DNA from: Methanobacterium sp.
GTDB lineage: Archaea > Methanobacteriota > Methanobacteria > Methanobacteriales > Methanobacteriaceae
DNA: 62,774 nucleotides
Reading direction: 5' to 3'
NCBI GenBank assembly: GCA_019084405.1
Contig: JAHRFX010000105.1
Coordinates: 1-62,774, forward strand
Made by a program: the position numbers and the translations under genes. Shown here piece by piece: positions 44,004 through 53,691 of this stretch (position 1 is the first letter of the stretch; each line of letters opens with the position of its first letter). The notes below the pieces were generated by a model. That model did not search any database. It had not been told where the DNA came from and saw only the letters and a list, made by a program, of their open reading frames with translations.

Positions 44004-44501
44004 ATGAAAAGATTAGAAAAAATCCAGGTAATGGGATTTAAAGCCCATATTGATGATGTGGGAAACACCTTATCCTGGATTGATGAAATTTCCATTGATT
44101 GCACCATTCAGCTTATGAATGCCCAGGCAGTGGCCGGAAAAAAACATGCCTTACATGCCACCCTCCATGCCTTAGATGCATTTAGTGAGGGATATAACAT
44201 TGCCCATAATCTGGGAATGGAAATATGCCTTAGAACATCGGCTCAAAGACAAATATCAAAAGCAATAAATATACTGGGACTAAAAGAGGGCCCTATGGAG
44301 ATATGTGCAGTAGGGGTGGACTGTGACGATTCAATAATAAAAGAAATGGGCAAGTTTTTCAAAAGAGATGATAAGGTTTTAATTCCCCGGGAAAATACTT
44401 TAAAAGAAATCTATGGTTTATCTGATCTTGAAATTAAATCAAGTGGGGGATTAACCTCCTTACTTCTGGAAAAGACCACTCTTTTAATTATTGATAAATA
44501 A
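44004..44501 (+). CDS. cgi121: KEOPS complex subunit Cgi121
   Basis: 165 residues. The pattern IQLMNAQAVAGKKHALHA, then MEICLRTSAQRQISKAINILGL, is the Cgi121/TPRKB signature. In archaea and eukaryotes the protein recruits tRNA to the KEOPS complex that makes threonylcarbamoyl-adenosine at position 37. No other KEOPS gene is in the window. Starts 78 nt after leuA. Confidence 0.88.
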   Translation: MKRLEKIQVMGFKAHIDDVGNTLSWIDEISIDCTIQLMNAQAVAGKKHALHATLHALDAFSEGYNIAHNLGMEICLRTSAQRQISKAINILGLKEGPMEICAVGVDCDDSIIKEMGKFFKRDDKVLIPRENTLKEIYGLSDLEIKSSGGLTSLLLEKTTLLIIDK

Positions 44502-44529
44502 GGTCAGATTTACATAATATTCTATTTTA

Positions 44530-45507
44530 CTAAATCCTTTCTGATAAAATTTCCATCAGTTCCTGTAAATTATTTTCATTTAAAGATTCCAGGGCCAGAT
44601 TCTTAATTTCCACACAAATGGCCCTATCCAGCACCCGATCATAAAGAGGGCAGGTGGTGATTATGCTTTTTTTCTCTGCATTTAAAGATTTTCTTAATCC
44701 CCGGGCAGTTTCAGGGGGATTCTGGCAGGGAATTATCACATTAATTCCCCTTTTATCTGGATGTAATACATTTCCAATCTTTTTTTTTAGATATTCAACC
44801 GCACCGGTGGTTTTTATTAGGCTTGCACTGGAAAAATCTATTTCCCGGGCTATACCTGCCCCGGTCACAGGACTACATCCCATAGTCCTCAATAAAATAC
44901 CTGATTTATCCAGTATATCTTGCTGGCTGGTACTGATAAAACCTCCACTTCCAACATTCACCATTTTCGGCGAACCTGTAGAAGCTACAATTACGTGGGC
45001 GTGCTCACCATTACCCAGTCTGGCTTCAGGGTCTCCCACCCCACCGGATGCGTCTTCCACCAGTTTAATTTCATTGCTATTACAGAAATCAAATAATTCT
45101 TTAAGGGGCTGCTCGGCAGTGTAACCTGCAAAACTGGTAATGAATAATGCTCCCGGTTTTGTATTAATTTTACTTAATGATTCTTCCATCAAATCCAGGG
45201 ATAAATATCCTTTATCAGTTTTTAATTCTATTACTTCTTTTTTTAGAAAACGAGCCAGCTTTAAAAAACCAGACCAGGCCCCTTGATCTGGAATCAGGAA
45301 AGGATCTTCTAGGGAATTCATAGCAATCATTATAGCCGCATTCCCGCTATTAACTACCCGGGCGTATTTGTGACCAGTAAAATCCTTAATTTTATCCTGA
45401 GCATCAATTATCCGGGGATGAGTACCAGGGTATAGTTTTTTGTCTTTAAGGGCACGGATCATGGCCTCCCTGGTTTCGAGGTGGGGCCTTTTAAAAGTTA
45501 AATTCAA
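44530..45507 (-). CDS. DegT/DnrJ/EryC1-like PLP-dependent protein
   Basis: 325 residues. Fold-type I aminotransferase-like sequence with VVNSGNAAIMIAM near the N-terminus, LVEDASGGVGD for the pyridine-ring Asp, and STGSPKMVNVGSGGF containing the putative Schiff-base Lys. Sugar aminotransferases share this layout, but members without sugar clusters have unassigned roles. No sugar-biosynthesis genes are nearby. Convergent with cgi121. Confidence 0.75.
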   Translation of the reverse strand: MNLTFKRPHLETREAMIRALKDKKLYPGTHPRIIDAQDKIKDFTGHKYARVVNSGNAAIMIAMNSLEDPFLIPDQGAWSGFLKLARFLKKEVIELKTDKGYLSLDLMEESLSKINTKPGALFITSFAGYTAEQPLKELFDFCNSNEIKLVEDASGGVGDPEARLGNGEHAHVIVASTGSPKMVNVGSGGFISTSQQDILDKSGILLRTMGCSPVTGAGIAREIDFSSASLIKTTGAVEYLKKKIGNVLHPDKRGINVIIPCQNPPETARGLRKSLNAEKKSIITTCPLYDRVLDRAICVEIKNLALESLNENNLQELMEILSERI

Positions 45508-45557
45508 TTTATATCTCCTCTCTCCATTTAAAAAAGAATAATCATCAATCTGTTAAT

Positions 45558-46727
45558 TTACTTTTTGAAGTAAGCATCCAGAGTGCTTTGCCTGGATTGC
45601 AATAATTCCTGGATCAAGTCACTTTTTTTAACAAAACTGCTTAAGGGTATTTTCAATTGGGAATCCACGTATTTTAATGAAGTTTTAAGGTCTTCAAATT
45701 CTTTATAAGGATTCTGCATGGCATTTTTAACATTCTCCCTTACATTAAATACACCCAGAGGAACATAACCAGTATAGGCTTCTCTTAGAACTAGCGCCCC
45801 GGCCTGTTTTTGTTCTTTATCCAGGGCATCAAGTACTCCCATTTTACAGGTATAGTAACAACCTCCCACCCGTGAATACTCCGTTTTACCTCCATTATTC
45901 TCATAATCTGAAAATATAAGTTCTTCTTTACCTAAAACCCTTATAAATGCTTCCATCCATTCATACTGCCACTCGGTGGGGATTAAGATGATAGCATAGT
46001 AATTATTCAAACTGGAAAACTCGTAAACTCGATGCACATCCAGAATTTCATAATTTCTAACCTTTCTAAGTAGATCATCAGCCAGGGTACTATCACAGGC
46101 AGTAATAGACCAGCGGGTGGGTACCAGTTTCCTTCTTTTAGTAGTACCCATGGCCCCCACCGAGAAGGCCTTTTGCATGCTGGAAAAGGGCACTCCCTTT
46201 TGATGCAAATCATTCAGGGCTTGTCGGGATTTAAGATCAGTATCATAAAATACCTTTTCTAAGTCCCGGTCCCATTTAACACTATCTATATCAAAACTCT
46301 CTAAAATGGCACTGGGCCCGTGTGGGGTGGTTTCTTCACTAAATGATAATCCTAGGGGACGCTTATTAAAAATAGCTTCACTATCAATAGAACAAGAAGC
46401 CAGGGAAATATCCTGCAATTTTTCAACAAATGAATTATCAATATCTGCCACACCGATGCGCTGCTTTCCCCGCACCAGGGATAAACGGTACCCGATGATA
46501 TCCTCCTGGCTTTTTTCTCCAGGAATCCAGGACTCAGGAGAATCCATGATATAAGTATCGCCCTGCTGGGGCACCATCATGGGGCCGGCATATACCTGGG
46601 GATAATTCCAGCTGCCAATAAATACGGAAGGAGGAGTACTTCCCTCCAGTTGAGAACCAATCTTAACCGAACGCATCTTCATATGGGCGGTTAATTTCTG
46701 AAGATAGGCATTTTTAGTTTTAATCAT
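45558..46727 (-). CDS. nreA: Nre-family DNA repair protein with C-terminal PIP motif
   Basis: 389 residues. Archaeal Nre signature SVFIGSWNYPQVYAGPM near residue 35 and the region VGGCYYTCKMGVLDAL toward the C-terminus. The last residues, QSTLDAYFKK, fit the PCNA-interacting motif (Gln-x2-Leu-x2-aromatic pair). The family is linked to DNA-damage tolerance via the sliding clamp. No N-terminal zinc finger is seen. msrB lies upstream by 25 nt on the same strand. Confidence 0.9.
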   Translation of the reverse strand: MIKTKNAYLQKLTAHMKMRSVKIGSQLEGSTPPSVFIGSWNYPQVYAGPMMVPQQGDTYIMDSPESWIPGEKSQEDIIGYRLSLVRGKQRIGVADIDNSFVEKLQDISLASCSIDSEAIFNKRPLGLSFSEETTPHGPSAILESFDIDSVKWDRDLEKVFYDTDLKSRQALNDLHQKGVPFSSMQKAFSVGAMGTTKRRKLVPTRWSITACDSTLADDLLRKVRNYEILDVHRVYEFSSLNNYYAIILIPTEWQYEWMEAFIRVLGKEELIFSDYENNGGKTEYSRVGGCYYTCKMGVLDALDKEQKQAGALVLREAYTGYVPLGVFNVRENVKNAMQNPYKEFEDLKTSLKYVDSQLKIPLSSFVKKSDLIQELLQSRQSTLDAYFKK

Positions 46728-46752
46728 GAACTTAATCCTTAGTCTAATATTG

Positions 46753-47220
46753 TTATATTTCTTCCCGGGGAACGAATTTTAAGGCCGTCGAATTCATACA
46801 GTAACGCAGTCCGGTAGGGGCTGGTCCATCATCAAAAACATGCCCTAAATGGGCATCACACCGGGTACATAAGGCTTCGGTTCTAACCATCAGTAAACTA
46901 CGATCAGATTGTGTTTTTATATTTTCAGGGGCCACTGCTTTCCAGAAACTGGGCCATCCGGTACCGGAATCAAACTTGGTCCGGGAATCAAAAAGATCAT
47001 TACCACAGCACACGCACTTATATATTCCATCGCCATGATGATTATGATATTTACCGGTGAAGGCCAGTTCTGTTCCTTTTTTTCGGGCCACATCAAATTG
47101 TTCTGGACTTAAAATAGATTTCCATTCCTGGTCTGTTTTTATTATTTTATCCAGTAGTTCTATTTGTCCTTTTTTAACCGAGTAGAGGGGTATTTTTTTA
47201 TTTTTTTCTGGAGATATCAT
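46753..47220 (-). CDS. msrB: Peptide-methionine (R)-S-oxide reductase
   Basis: 155 residues. Repairs oxidised methionine in proteins. Zn-binding Cys pairs CVCC and CTRC, substrate motif DSGTGWPSFWK, GHVFDDGPAPTGLRYC, and catalytic Cys in RYCMNSTALKF. No signal peptide, so cytoplasmic. Probably co-transcribed with nreA downstream. Confidence 0.96.
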   Translation of the reverse strand: MISPEKNKKIPLYSVKKGQIELLDKIIKTDQEWKSILSPEQFDVARKKGTELAFTGKYHNHHGDGIYKCVCCGNDLFDSRTKFDSGTGWPSFWKAVAPENIKTQSDRSLLMVRTEALCTRCDAHLGHVFDDGPAPTGLRYCMNSTALKFVPREEI

Positions 47221-47370
47221 AATTCTTTATAAACATATGTAAGTAGTTTAATATATTTTTAAGGATTTAATTAATATTGAACTTAAAAAAATATCATCAA
47301 TCAATTAAAGCAGAATAATTTCCAGGGACCGGTATAGGGATCCTGTTAAAAATAAATTAAGGTGTTTTTC

Positions 47371-48557
47371 ATGTATAAGGTACCTTTAAGTGAATTGGAA
47401 AACCGCATGCATAGTTTTAAAAAGCAGATGGACTTCTCACACCCTGATTGGGAAATGGCGGTGATTTTCACCAATATTAACATGTATTATTTTACAGGTA
47501 CCATGCAGGATGGGGTACTTCTTATCCCCCGGGAAGAAGAACCCACCCTTTGGGTGAGAAGAAGCTATGAGAGGGCCTTAAATGAATCTTTATTTGATGA
47601 TATACGTCCCATGAAGAGTTTTCGTGATGCTGCTCTTACCTGGTCTCAATTACCATCCCGGGTATATCTGGAAACAGAATTCATACCTCTGGGATTTTAC
47701 CAGCGCTTTTTAAAACACTTCCCCTTTAAAGAATTCAAGGCCCTGGATAGGGATCTGGGTATGGTAAGAGGAGTAAAAAGTGACTATGAGCTTAATTTAA
47801 TGAAAAAAGCTGGTAAAATTCATGCTCATGTTCTGGAAGATGTGGCTCCCTCATTATTAAAGGAAGGATTAAATGAAGCCCAGCTAACCGTAGAACTATT
47901 CCAGTTAATGGTTCAGAGGGACACCATGGAGTAACCCGCTTTGGCATGTTCGATACCGAGATGGTGCTGGGACGGGTCTGTTTTGGGGAGAGCTCTATAA
48001 ACCCTTCTTATTTAAATAGTCCGGGTGGAAATTATGGAAATCCAGCTGTACCTCTTTTCGGAAATCATGATAATAAATTAAAAAAAGGAGATTTGGTATT
48101 TATTGATGTGGGCTGCGGTGTAAAAGGATATCACACCGATAAAACCATGACCTACCAATTTGGAGAGGCCTTGCCTTCTGGTGCACTGGATATGCACCAT
48201 GATTGTGTGGATATACAAAATGAAATAGCTTCTATGCTAAAACCAGGAGCCATACCCTCTGATATTTATCATGAAATCATTAACAATTTGGATGCTGATT
48301 TTTTAGAGAATTTCATGGGTTATGGTGACAATAAAGTGAAATTTTTAGGGCATGGAATAGGATTATTAATTGATGAAATACCAGTTATTGCCCCTGGATT
48401 TGATGAAGCTCTGGTTGAGGGTATGGTTTTTGCTCTGGAGCCTAAAAAGGGTATTAAAGGTGTGAGGATGGTGGGAATTGAAAACACATTTATTGTGACT
48501 AAAAAAGGTGGAAAGTGCATTACTGGTGATAATCCAGGCATGATTAACATTTTCTGA
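47371..48557 (+). pseudogene. M24-family aminopeptidase (Xaa-Pro dipeptidase-like) with one frameshift
   Basis: Metal-dependent peptidase of about 395 residues if repaired. The N-terminal creatinase-like domain runs to LMVQR, then one G is missing from the G3 at 47918-47920; the restored frame would read GHHGVTRFGMFDTEM. Metal ligands follow intact: FIDVGCGVKGYHTD (two Asp), GHGIGLLIDEIP (His), ALEPKKG and GIENTF (two Glu). Start at ATG 47371 with AAGGTG upstream. A one-base homopolymer slip in an otherwise complete gene is probably a sequencing error. Confidence 0.85.
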
Positions 48558-48723
48558 AGTTTCTTAGTGAATTACACTTTAAAGCTATTATTTTTTCGAG
48601 TAATTATTTTTACATGTAATTTTGAATATGTTGTATAATTTAAAATTGAATGAAAATATTTAAGTTTAAATAAAGGAAGCCTTATACCTTAATAAATATT
48701 AATTTAAAATTGAGGACAAAGAC

Positions 48724-50025
48724 ATGAACAATATTTTTTTAGAATTTTTTATTATATTATTACTCATTCTTTTAAATGGATTGCTGGCCATGGCTGAAAT
48801 AGCAATCGTTTCTTCTCGAAAAATTAAATTACAAAAAATGAGTAAAAAAGGGAATAAGGGTGCTGGTGTAGCTCTTAAACTATTAGAATCGCCTAATGAA
48901 TTTTTATCTGCAGTACAAATTGGAATAACACTTATAGGTATCTTAGCAGGTGCTTTTGGTGGCGCCACACTTTCTGTTTATTTGGAAAGTTATTTGAGTG
49001 GATTTAATTTAATTGCAGAGTATAGCCAATCATTAAGTATAGTGATCATAGTTTTAATTATTACATACTTGTCTTTGATTATTGGGGAACTAGTGCCTAA
49101 AAGAATAGCCCTTAACAATCCGGAAAAAATTTCAGTAAAAATAGCCCGTCCCATGCAGATATTATCTAAGGTAACCAGCCCTATAGTTTCGGTTTTAAGT
49201 TTTTCAACAGACTTTTTATTGCTGTTATTAGGTTCCAAGAAAGATCGGGATAATAATGTTACCGAAGATGAGATAAAACTACTTATTGAGGAGGGCCTGG
49301 AAGCAGGAACTGTAGAAAAAGAAGAAGAAGATATCATAAAACGTGTTTTCAGGCTGGATCAACAAAGAATTGATACCTTAATGACCCCTAAAACTGAAAT
49401 AATCTGGCTGGATCTGGATGATCCCTCTGAAGAAATTAAAAAACAGATTATTAATAGCAAAAGATCTATTTTTCCTGTGGGAAAAGATGAATTAAATAAT
49501 TTTTTGGGTGTGGTTCAAACAAAAGATATTCTAGGTTCTATTCTTCAGGGAGAATCAGTTAATATTGAACCTAACTTAAAAAATCCTTTGATTATACCGG
49601 AAACATTACCTATTATGGATGTTTTGACGTTATTTAAAAATAACCGCAATTATGTGCACATGGCCATGGTAGTAGATGAATATGGGAGTATTGAAGGTTT
49701 AATTACTCTTAATGATATTTTAGAAGTGTTAGTAGGTGATATACCTTCTGTAGATGAACCTGATGAACCAAAAGCTACCCTTAGAGATGATGGATCCTGG
49801 CTAGTTGATGGATATTTATCTGCGGAAGAATTTAAAGAGATATTAGATATTGAAAAGCTTCCCGATGAATATAAAGGTAACTATAATACCGTAGGTGGTT
49901 TTATCATGAGCTATATTGGTAAAGTACCTACTACTGGAGAAAAATTTCAGTGGAGTGGCATTGAATTTGAAATTGTAGATATGGATGGTCACCATATTGA
50001 TAAAATACTAGTTAAGAAATCTTAA
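48724..50025 (+). CDS. CNNM/CorC-type transporter (hemolysin-like, DUF21 plus CBS pair)
   Basis: 433 residues. Four-helix DUF21 membrane domain (about 1-190) with NGLLAMAEIAI and QIGITLIGILAGAFGGA, then a CBS pair (TLMTPKTEIIWLDLDD; MVVDEYGSIEGLITLNDIL), and a C-terminal CorC_HlyC domain. Probably moves magnesium or sodium. The last 10 codons and the stop are duplicated just downstream. Confidence 0.9.
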   Translation: MNNIFLEFFIILLLILLNGLLAMAEIAIVSSRKIKLQKMSKKGNKGAGVALKLLESPNEFLSAVQIGITLIGILAGAFGGATLSVYLESYLSGFNLIAEYSQSLSIVIIVLIITYLSLIIGELVPKRIALNNPEKISVKIARPMQILSKVTSPIVSVLSFSTDFLLLLLGSKKDRDNNVTEDEIKLLIEEGLEAGTVEKEEEDIIKRVFRLDQQRIDTLMTPKTEIIWLDLDDPSEEIKKQIINSKRSIFPVGKDELNNFLGVVQTKDILGSILQGESVNIEPNLKNPLIIPETLPIMDVLTLFKNNRNYVHMAMVVDEYGSIEGLITLNDILEVLVGDIPSVDEPDEPKATLRDDGSWLVDGYLSAEEFKEILDIEKLPDEYKGNYNTVGGFIMSYIGKVPTTGEKFQWSGIEFEIVDMDGHHIDKILVKKS

Positions 50026-50104
50026 TCTCCACTAAATTTTTTTAAACAATATTGATAAAATACTGGTTAAGAAATCTTAAATCTCCACTAAATTTTTTTA
50101 AAAT
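49994..50104 (+). repeat. Tandem 55-bp duplication of the CNNM gene 3' end
   Basis: Units start at 49994 and 50049. They differ by one substitution (ACTAG or ACTGG), the last base of the unit and one extra A. Copy 1 contains the last codons, the TAA stop and a T7 run; copy 2 repeats all of these outside the gene. Similar in kind to the 59-bp repeats at 33517. Confidence 0.93.
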
Positions 50105-50171
50105 AATTTATTTAATTCCATAAAATTGTACTTTACGTTTAATTAAAAAATAAAATGGGATATAAAATATT

Positions 50172-50606
50172 TTAAAGTGTTACACTCGACTTGTATATGG
50201 CTCCTGATTCATCCCCTCCTGAAAAAACACTATCAAATATCAGTATATCGACTTTTGCTGGTTTTTCATCCCCACTTATATAACCATTACCGGTTACTTT
50301 AAGGGTTTTGCCGGATTTTACATCATTAATATTCCATACCATTGGATTTTTTTCAATAATAGCACCACTGGCATCATACCATATTAAAACCATTTCCAGG
50401 TAACTGTAATCTTTTTCAGGCATTATGGTAGCTTTTACCTTGTACATTCCGTATCCTTCTGATACAACTTCCACATCACTAACCTTCAAACTGGACCCGG
50501 ATCCAGAACTACTATCTGTTGAACTGCCACTATCTGTGCATCCACTAACCAGCACCACTCCCACTACCAGGAGAAGGGCTAATGTAATTATTCCTTTATT
50601 TTTCAT
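50172..50606 (-). CDS. Predicted lipoprotein of unknown function
   Basis: 144 residues. Signal sequence LALLLVVGVVLVSGC ends in a lipobox Cys, followed by a Ser/Gly-rich spacer and a beta-rich domain (VEVVSEGYGMYKVKATI; GKTLKVTGNGYI). Extracytoplasmic, membrane-anchored. Resembles methanogen surface FxLYD-like lipoproteins in general layout only. Downstream of the DUF4064 gene by 12 nt, so the two form an operon. Confidence 0.72.
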   Translation of the reverse strand: MKNKGIITLALLLVVGVVLVSGCTDSGSSTDSSSGSGSSLKVSDVEVVSEGYGMYKVKATIMPEKDYSYLEMVLIWYDASGAIIEKNPMVWNINDVKSGKTLKVTGNGYISGDEKPAKVDILIFDSVFSGGDESGAIYKSSVTL

Positions 50607-50618
50607 ATTTTCACCTCT

Positions 50619-50942
50619 TTATTTCCTTAAAATAGCTAAAATCCCACTAATACCAATCAATATAGATCCTAATAATCCAAATAAGGATATACTGATTAAT
50701 AACCAGATAGCACTTACTATCAGAATTATTCCGCCTGTTTTAGGATTTTTAGTTACATAGACTGCTGCTACAATTCCTGCTATGGAGGCTAAAATGGCAC
50801 TAATTCCCAGGATTACAATGTCTGCAGAGGCCAGACTTCCAAAAATAACTGCAAAAATACCTCCTAATAATCCAAATATCCCACCAATAATACCCAGTAC
50901 CAGTTCAATGGTGCGGGATGTTTCTTTAATATCCGCTATCAC
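50619..50942 (-). CDS. DUF4064-like small membrane protein
   Basis: 107 residues with four transmembrane segments and Gly/Ile-rich sequence (ELVLGIIGGIFGLLGG; PKTGGIILIVSAIW). This is the usual pattern of DUF4064 proteins. Function unknown. Upstream partner of the lipoprotein gene. Confidence 0.72.
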   Translation of the reverse strand: MIADIKETSRTIELVLGIIGGIFGLLGGIFAVIFGSLASADIVILGISAILASIAGIVAAVYVTKNPKTGGIILIVSAIWLLISISLFGLLGSILIGISGILAILRK

Positions 50943-51190
50943 ATCACTCCTCCTTTTTTAATAAATAACATTCACTATGTAATGTACAATATAATTTTAA
51001 ACATTTAATATATAAATATTAATATTAAAAATAAAATAAACAATTTTAAATATTGGTATTAAAATAATAATATAGAATTATGGATGGTATATACTTAGAT
51101 TTAAAGGAAAATCTTAAAAAAAACTTGGATGAGGGGTGGGTGTAAATAAAAATGCTAACTTTTTATTATTATTAAAATTATAATAATTTC

Positions 51191-51981
51191 ATGCCAAGAA
51201 AGAGTATCTACCATGATTACCAACCATCAAATGCCTGGAATGAAAAAAAAGGCTCTAAATCCCACTATTTTATTTTCTACCAGGATAAACTACTTATTGA
51301 CCACCATAATAACAACATTCCTTTTTTAAAAAATTTGAATCAATTACCTGTTCGACCCCTCCGGAAGATCTACCTGGGCCAGCTTAGAGGAAGCCCCTGC
51401 TTTGTGGTGGAAATAGAATCATCCCCTGAACTATCAGGGAGGTCTTTTATTGATTTAAAAGAACTTTATTCTATCCTAGAATACGATATTTATCTATTAG
51501 CAGGTAGAGCTATTCAGATTATTAACTGGGATAAGAACCATCAGTTTTGGGAAAATACGGAGCATCAACCCGGACCATGGAGGGGGAGATGGCAAAAATC
51601 TGCCCGGATTGTGTGCACTTCAACTATCCTCCCATAGCACCGGCAATAATAACTGCCATTGTAAAGGAGGATAAATTACTCATGGCCCGTCACACCTACG
51701 GGATAACTAATAGATATGGCCTGGTGGCGGGTTTTGTAGAAGCGGGGGAAACACTGGAAGAAGCTGTAGAAAGGGAAGCAGCCGAAGAAGTGGGTTTGAA
51801 GGTTAAAACTATAGAATATTTCGGTAGTCAGCCCTGGCCCTACCCCCACTCCCTGATGGTGGGATTTACTGCAGAATATGAAGAGATTAAAGTGGATGGT
51901 AAAGAAATAGATGATGCACGCTGGTTTAAATCAGTGAAATCCAAAAGAGACCTTCTTCTATCAGTATATCTGGAGAACTAA
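51191..51981 (+). pseudogene. nudC: NAD(+) diphosphatase-like Nudix hydrolase (NudC) with a frameshift at the zinc knuckle
   Basis: The N-terminal domain (to about 51540) leads into a four-Cys zinc ribbon and a Nudix domain. Nudix box GFVEAGETLEEAVEREAAEE and the NudC hallmark SQPWPYPHS are present, so the family is NADH pyrophosphatase (which can also decap NAD-RNA). At 51547-51558 the first knuckle, expected Cys-Gly-Lys-Cys, is lost: one base is missing and the second Cys codon reads TAC (Tyr). The second pair (CPDC) remains. With the shift repaired the protein would be about 263 residues. Confidence 0.8.
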
Positions 51982-52128
51982 TAGACTGGTTTATGGAGAA
52001 ATATTCTAGCTGAAGAGTCCCCATCGCCCTGAAATAATAAATCGCCAGGACCTTAATTACCAAATATCTTTAAAAATAACCTCACCTATACTTATTAATA
52101 ATTAATAATTCCTTTAACTGTGAAAATC

Positions 52129-52518
52129 ATGTTCTTATATTATATGGATGTCTCCCGGCTGGATGTGGACCATGCCCGGGGATTAGTCTCCCGGGAGAGA
52201 GTAATCAAGTCCAGTAAATATTTAAAACTGAGGGATAAGAAATTGTCCCTGGGGGCAGAAATCCTTCTAAAACATTCTTTAACTAAAATAGGAATATGTG
52301 ATCCTATTATTTCTGTTGGAAAATATGGAAAACCCTGTTTAAGCAATTATCCTCATATTTATTTTAATCTTTCCCACTCCCAGGACTATGTGGCCTGTGC
52401 TGTATCTGATTCTCCGGTGGGGGTAGATGTGGAACGTATTCATGATATTGATGGTGAGGTAGCTAAACATTATTTTTCTGGCAGTGAATATGAATATATA
52501 GTACATAACATACCATGA
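52129..52518 (+). pseudogene. Truncated Sfp-type 4'-phosphopantetheinyl transferase
   Basis: 129 residues with the N-terminal half of a phosphopantetheinyl transferase: FNLSHSQDYVACAVS and VGVDVERI, the metal-binding GVDVE motif. The usual second half, with the WxxKES motif, is absent. After EYEYI at about 52500 the sequence changes to the tail of an unrelated phosphatase and stops at 52518. A deletion or an assembly join removed the rest. The product is unlikely to be active. Confidence 0.75.
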
Positions 52519-52755
52519 AAAGGAACTCACTTTAAAAACAGGAGATAGAATTTACCTCTATACCGATGGTATCACCGAAGCCATAAACCCCCAGGATGAA
52601 TTATTCGGGGATTCCTATTTACAGGCCATCATGAATAATACTCATAATTTAAGCCTGAGTGATATAGTATTCTATGTAAAGCAAAAATTGATAGCTTTGT
52701 AGAAGATAGAGAACAATTTGATGATATTACCATGATTTTGGAATATAAAAAATAA
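52497..52755 (+). pseudogene. C-terminal remnant of a SpoIIE/PP2C-type phosphatase
   Basis: In the frame one base off the transferase gene, the sequence reads HEKELTLKTGDRIYLYTDG then TEAINPQDELFGD, the end of a SpoIIE (PP2C) phosphatase domain. After a one-base slip in A3 at 52678-52680 it continues with EDREQFDDITMILEYKK and a stop. The upstream catalytic half is missing. Reads as a fragment left after a deletion that also cut the transferase gene. Confidence 0.75.
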
Positions 52756-52871
52756 AAACTCATGAAATACATTATTTTTTAGTAAGATTTAGAAATTTAC
52801 ATTATTTAAGAAGAATATATCATATGATAATTTATCAAAAACCGCTTCAAGTTTTCCAGGAGATAAAAAAA

Positions 52872-53174
52872 ATGACTGATAATGATAAAATATCACAGAT
52901 AGAAAAAAGAGCAGATGAAATTTTAAATGAACATAAAGCTGTTTATCTTGAAAGAAGATTATATAATGCATTAAAAAATGATTTTCTTGATATATCCCGG
53001 GCTGATTTTAAGGAAGTTCTGGCCCTCTTATCTAAGAAAGGATATGTCCTGGAACGTGGCCTTATAAAACCCCCCATGGATAAAGGATCTAAAAAATCAT
53101 CTAAAGGATATGATGATTCATCCACAGGAAAAGGGGTTGCTGATCACCAGAGAATCCCTGATAAAAGGTTATAA
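52872..53174 (+). CDS. Small hydrophilic protein of unknown function
   Basis: About 100 residues from ATG 52872, which has CAGGAGAT upstream; the frame extends 16 codons further without a good signal. Charged helical N-terminus (QIEKRADEILNEHKAVY) followed by a Lys/Ser/Gly-rich tail. No family recognised. Follows the phosphatase remnant on the same strand. Confidence 0.55.
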   Translation: MTDNDKISQIEKRADEILNEHKAVYLERRLYNALKNDFLDISRADFKEVLALLSKKGYVLERGLIKPPMDKGSKKSSKGYDDSSTGKGVADHQRIPDKRL

Positions 53175-53379
53175 TAAATCATTTAACCTGAAAAATGAGA
53201 GTGTTTAATCCAGTTAATTTTAAAAAAATATTAAGCTCATATTTCTCAAGGATAAGCACTATTAGCATTATTCACTTTTTCCTGGAATTTTTCTAAATAC
53301 AATTTCATCTTTTTAAAGTCAAACCATAAAAGCCGTAAAATGGCAGGTAATAATAGGAAGGCCAGTAGAAGGTATACTT

Positions 53380-53643
53380 ATGAAAGAATATAAATTCTGT
53401 CAAAGCTGTGGAATGCCCCTTAAAAAAGACCCTCAAACTGGAGGAACCACTAAAGATGGATCAAAAAGTGTGAAATACTGTTCTTATTGTCTGGTTGATG
53501 GTGAATTTACCAGTCCAGAAATAGACACTCCCCAGAAAATGCAGGAATTTTGTATTGAAAAAATGAAAGAACAGGGCATGCCCCGACCAATTGCCTGGGT
53601 ATTTACCAGGGGCATACCTAAGTTAGAGCGATGGAAAAAATAA
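53380..53643 (+). CDS. Small zinc-ribbon protein
   Basis: 87 residues with CQSCGMPL at the N-terminus and CSYCLVDGEF about 30 residues later, the pattern of the putative zinc-ribbon domain family (PF12674 type). The C-terminus (KMKEQGMPRPIAWVF) is conserved in such proteins as far as I know. Function unknown. Own short leader; ends near a long T run. Confidence 0.8.
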   Translation: MKEYKFCQSCGMPLKKDPQTGGTTKDGSKSVKYCSYCLVDGEFTSPEIDTPQKMQEFCIEKMKEQGMPRPIAWVFTRGIPKLERWKK

Positions 53644-53680
53644 AAGATTATTTTTAATAAAAACTATTTTTCAGGTATTC

Positions 53681-53691
53681 TTTTTTTTTTT
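53681..53691 (+). terminator. Poly-T terminator after the zinc-ribbon gene
   Basis: A T11 run starting 38 nt after the stop codon, overlapping the stop codon of the convergent guaA subunit B gene by two bases. Confidence 0.6.

Noticed and set aside
51080..51145. 21-codon frame MDGIYLDLKENLKKNLDEG upstream of nudC
   Set aside because: Too short, with no Shine-Dalgarno; could be chance in AT-rich sequence.
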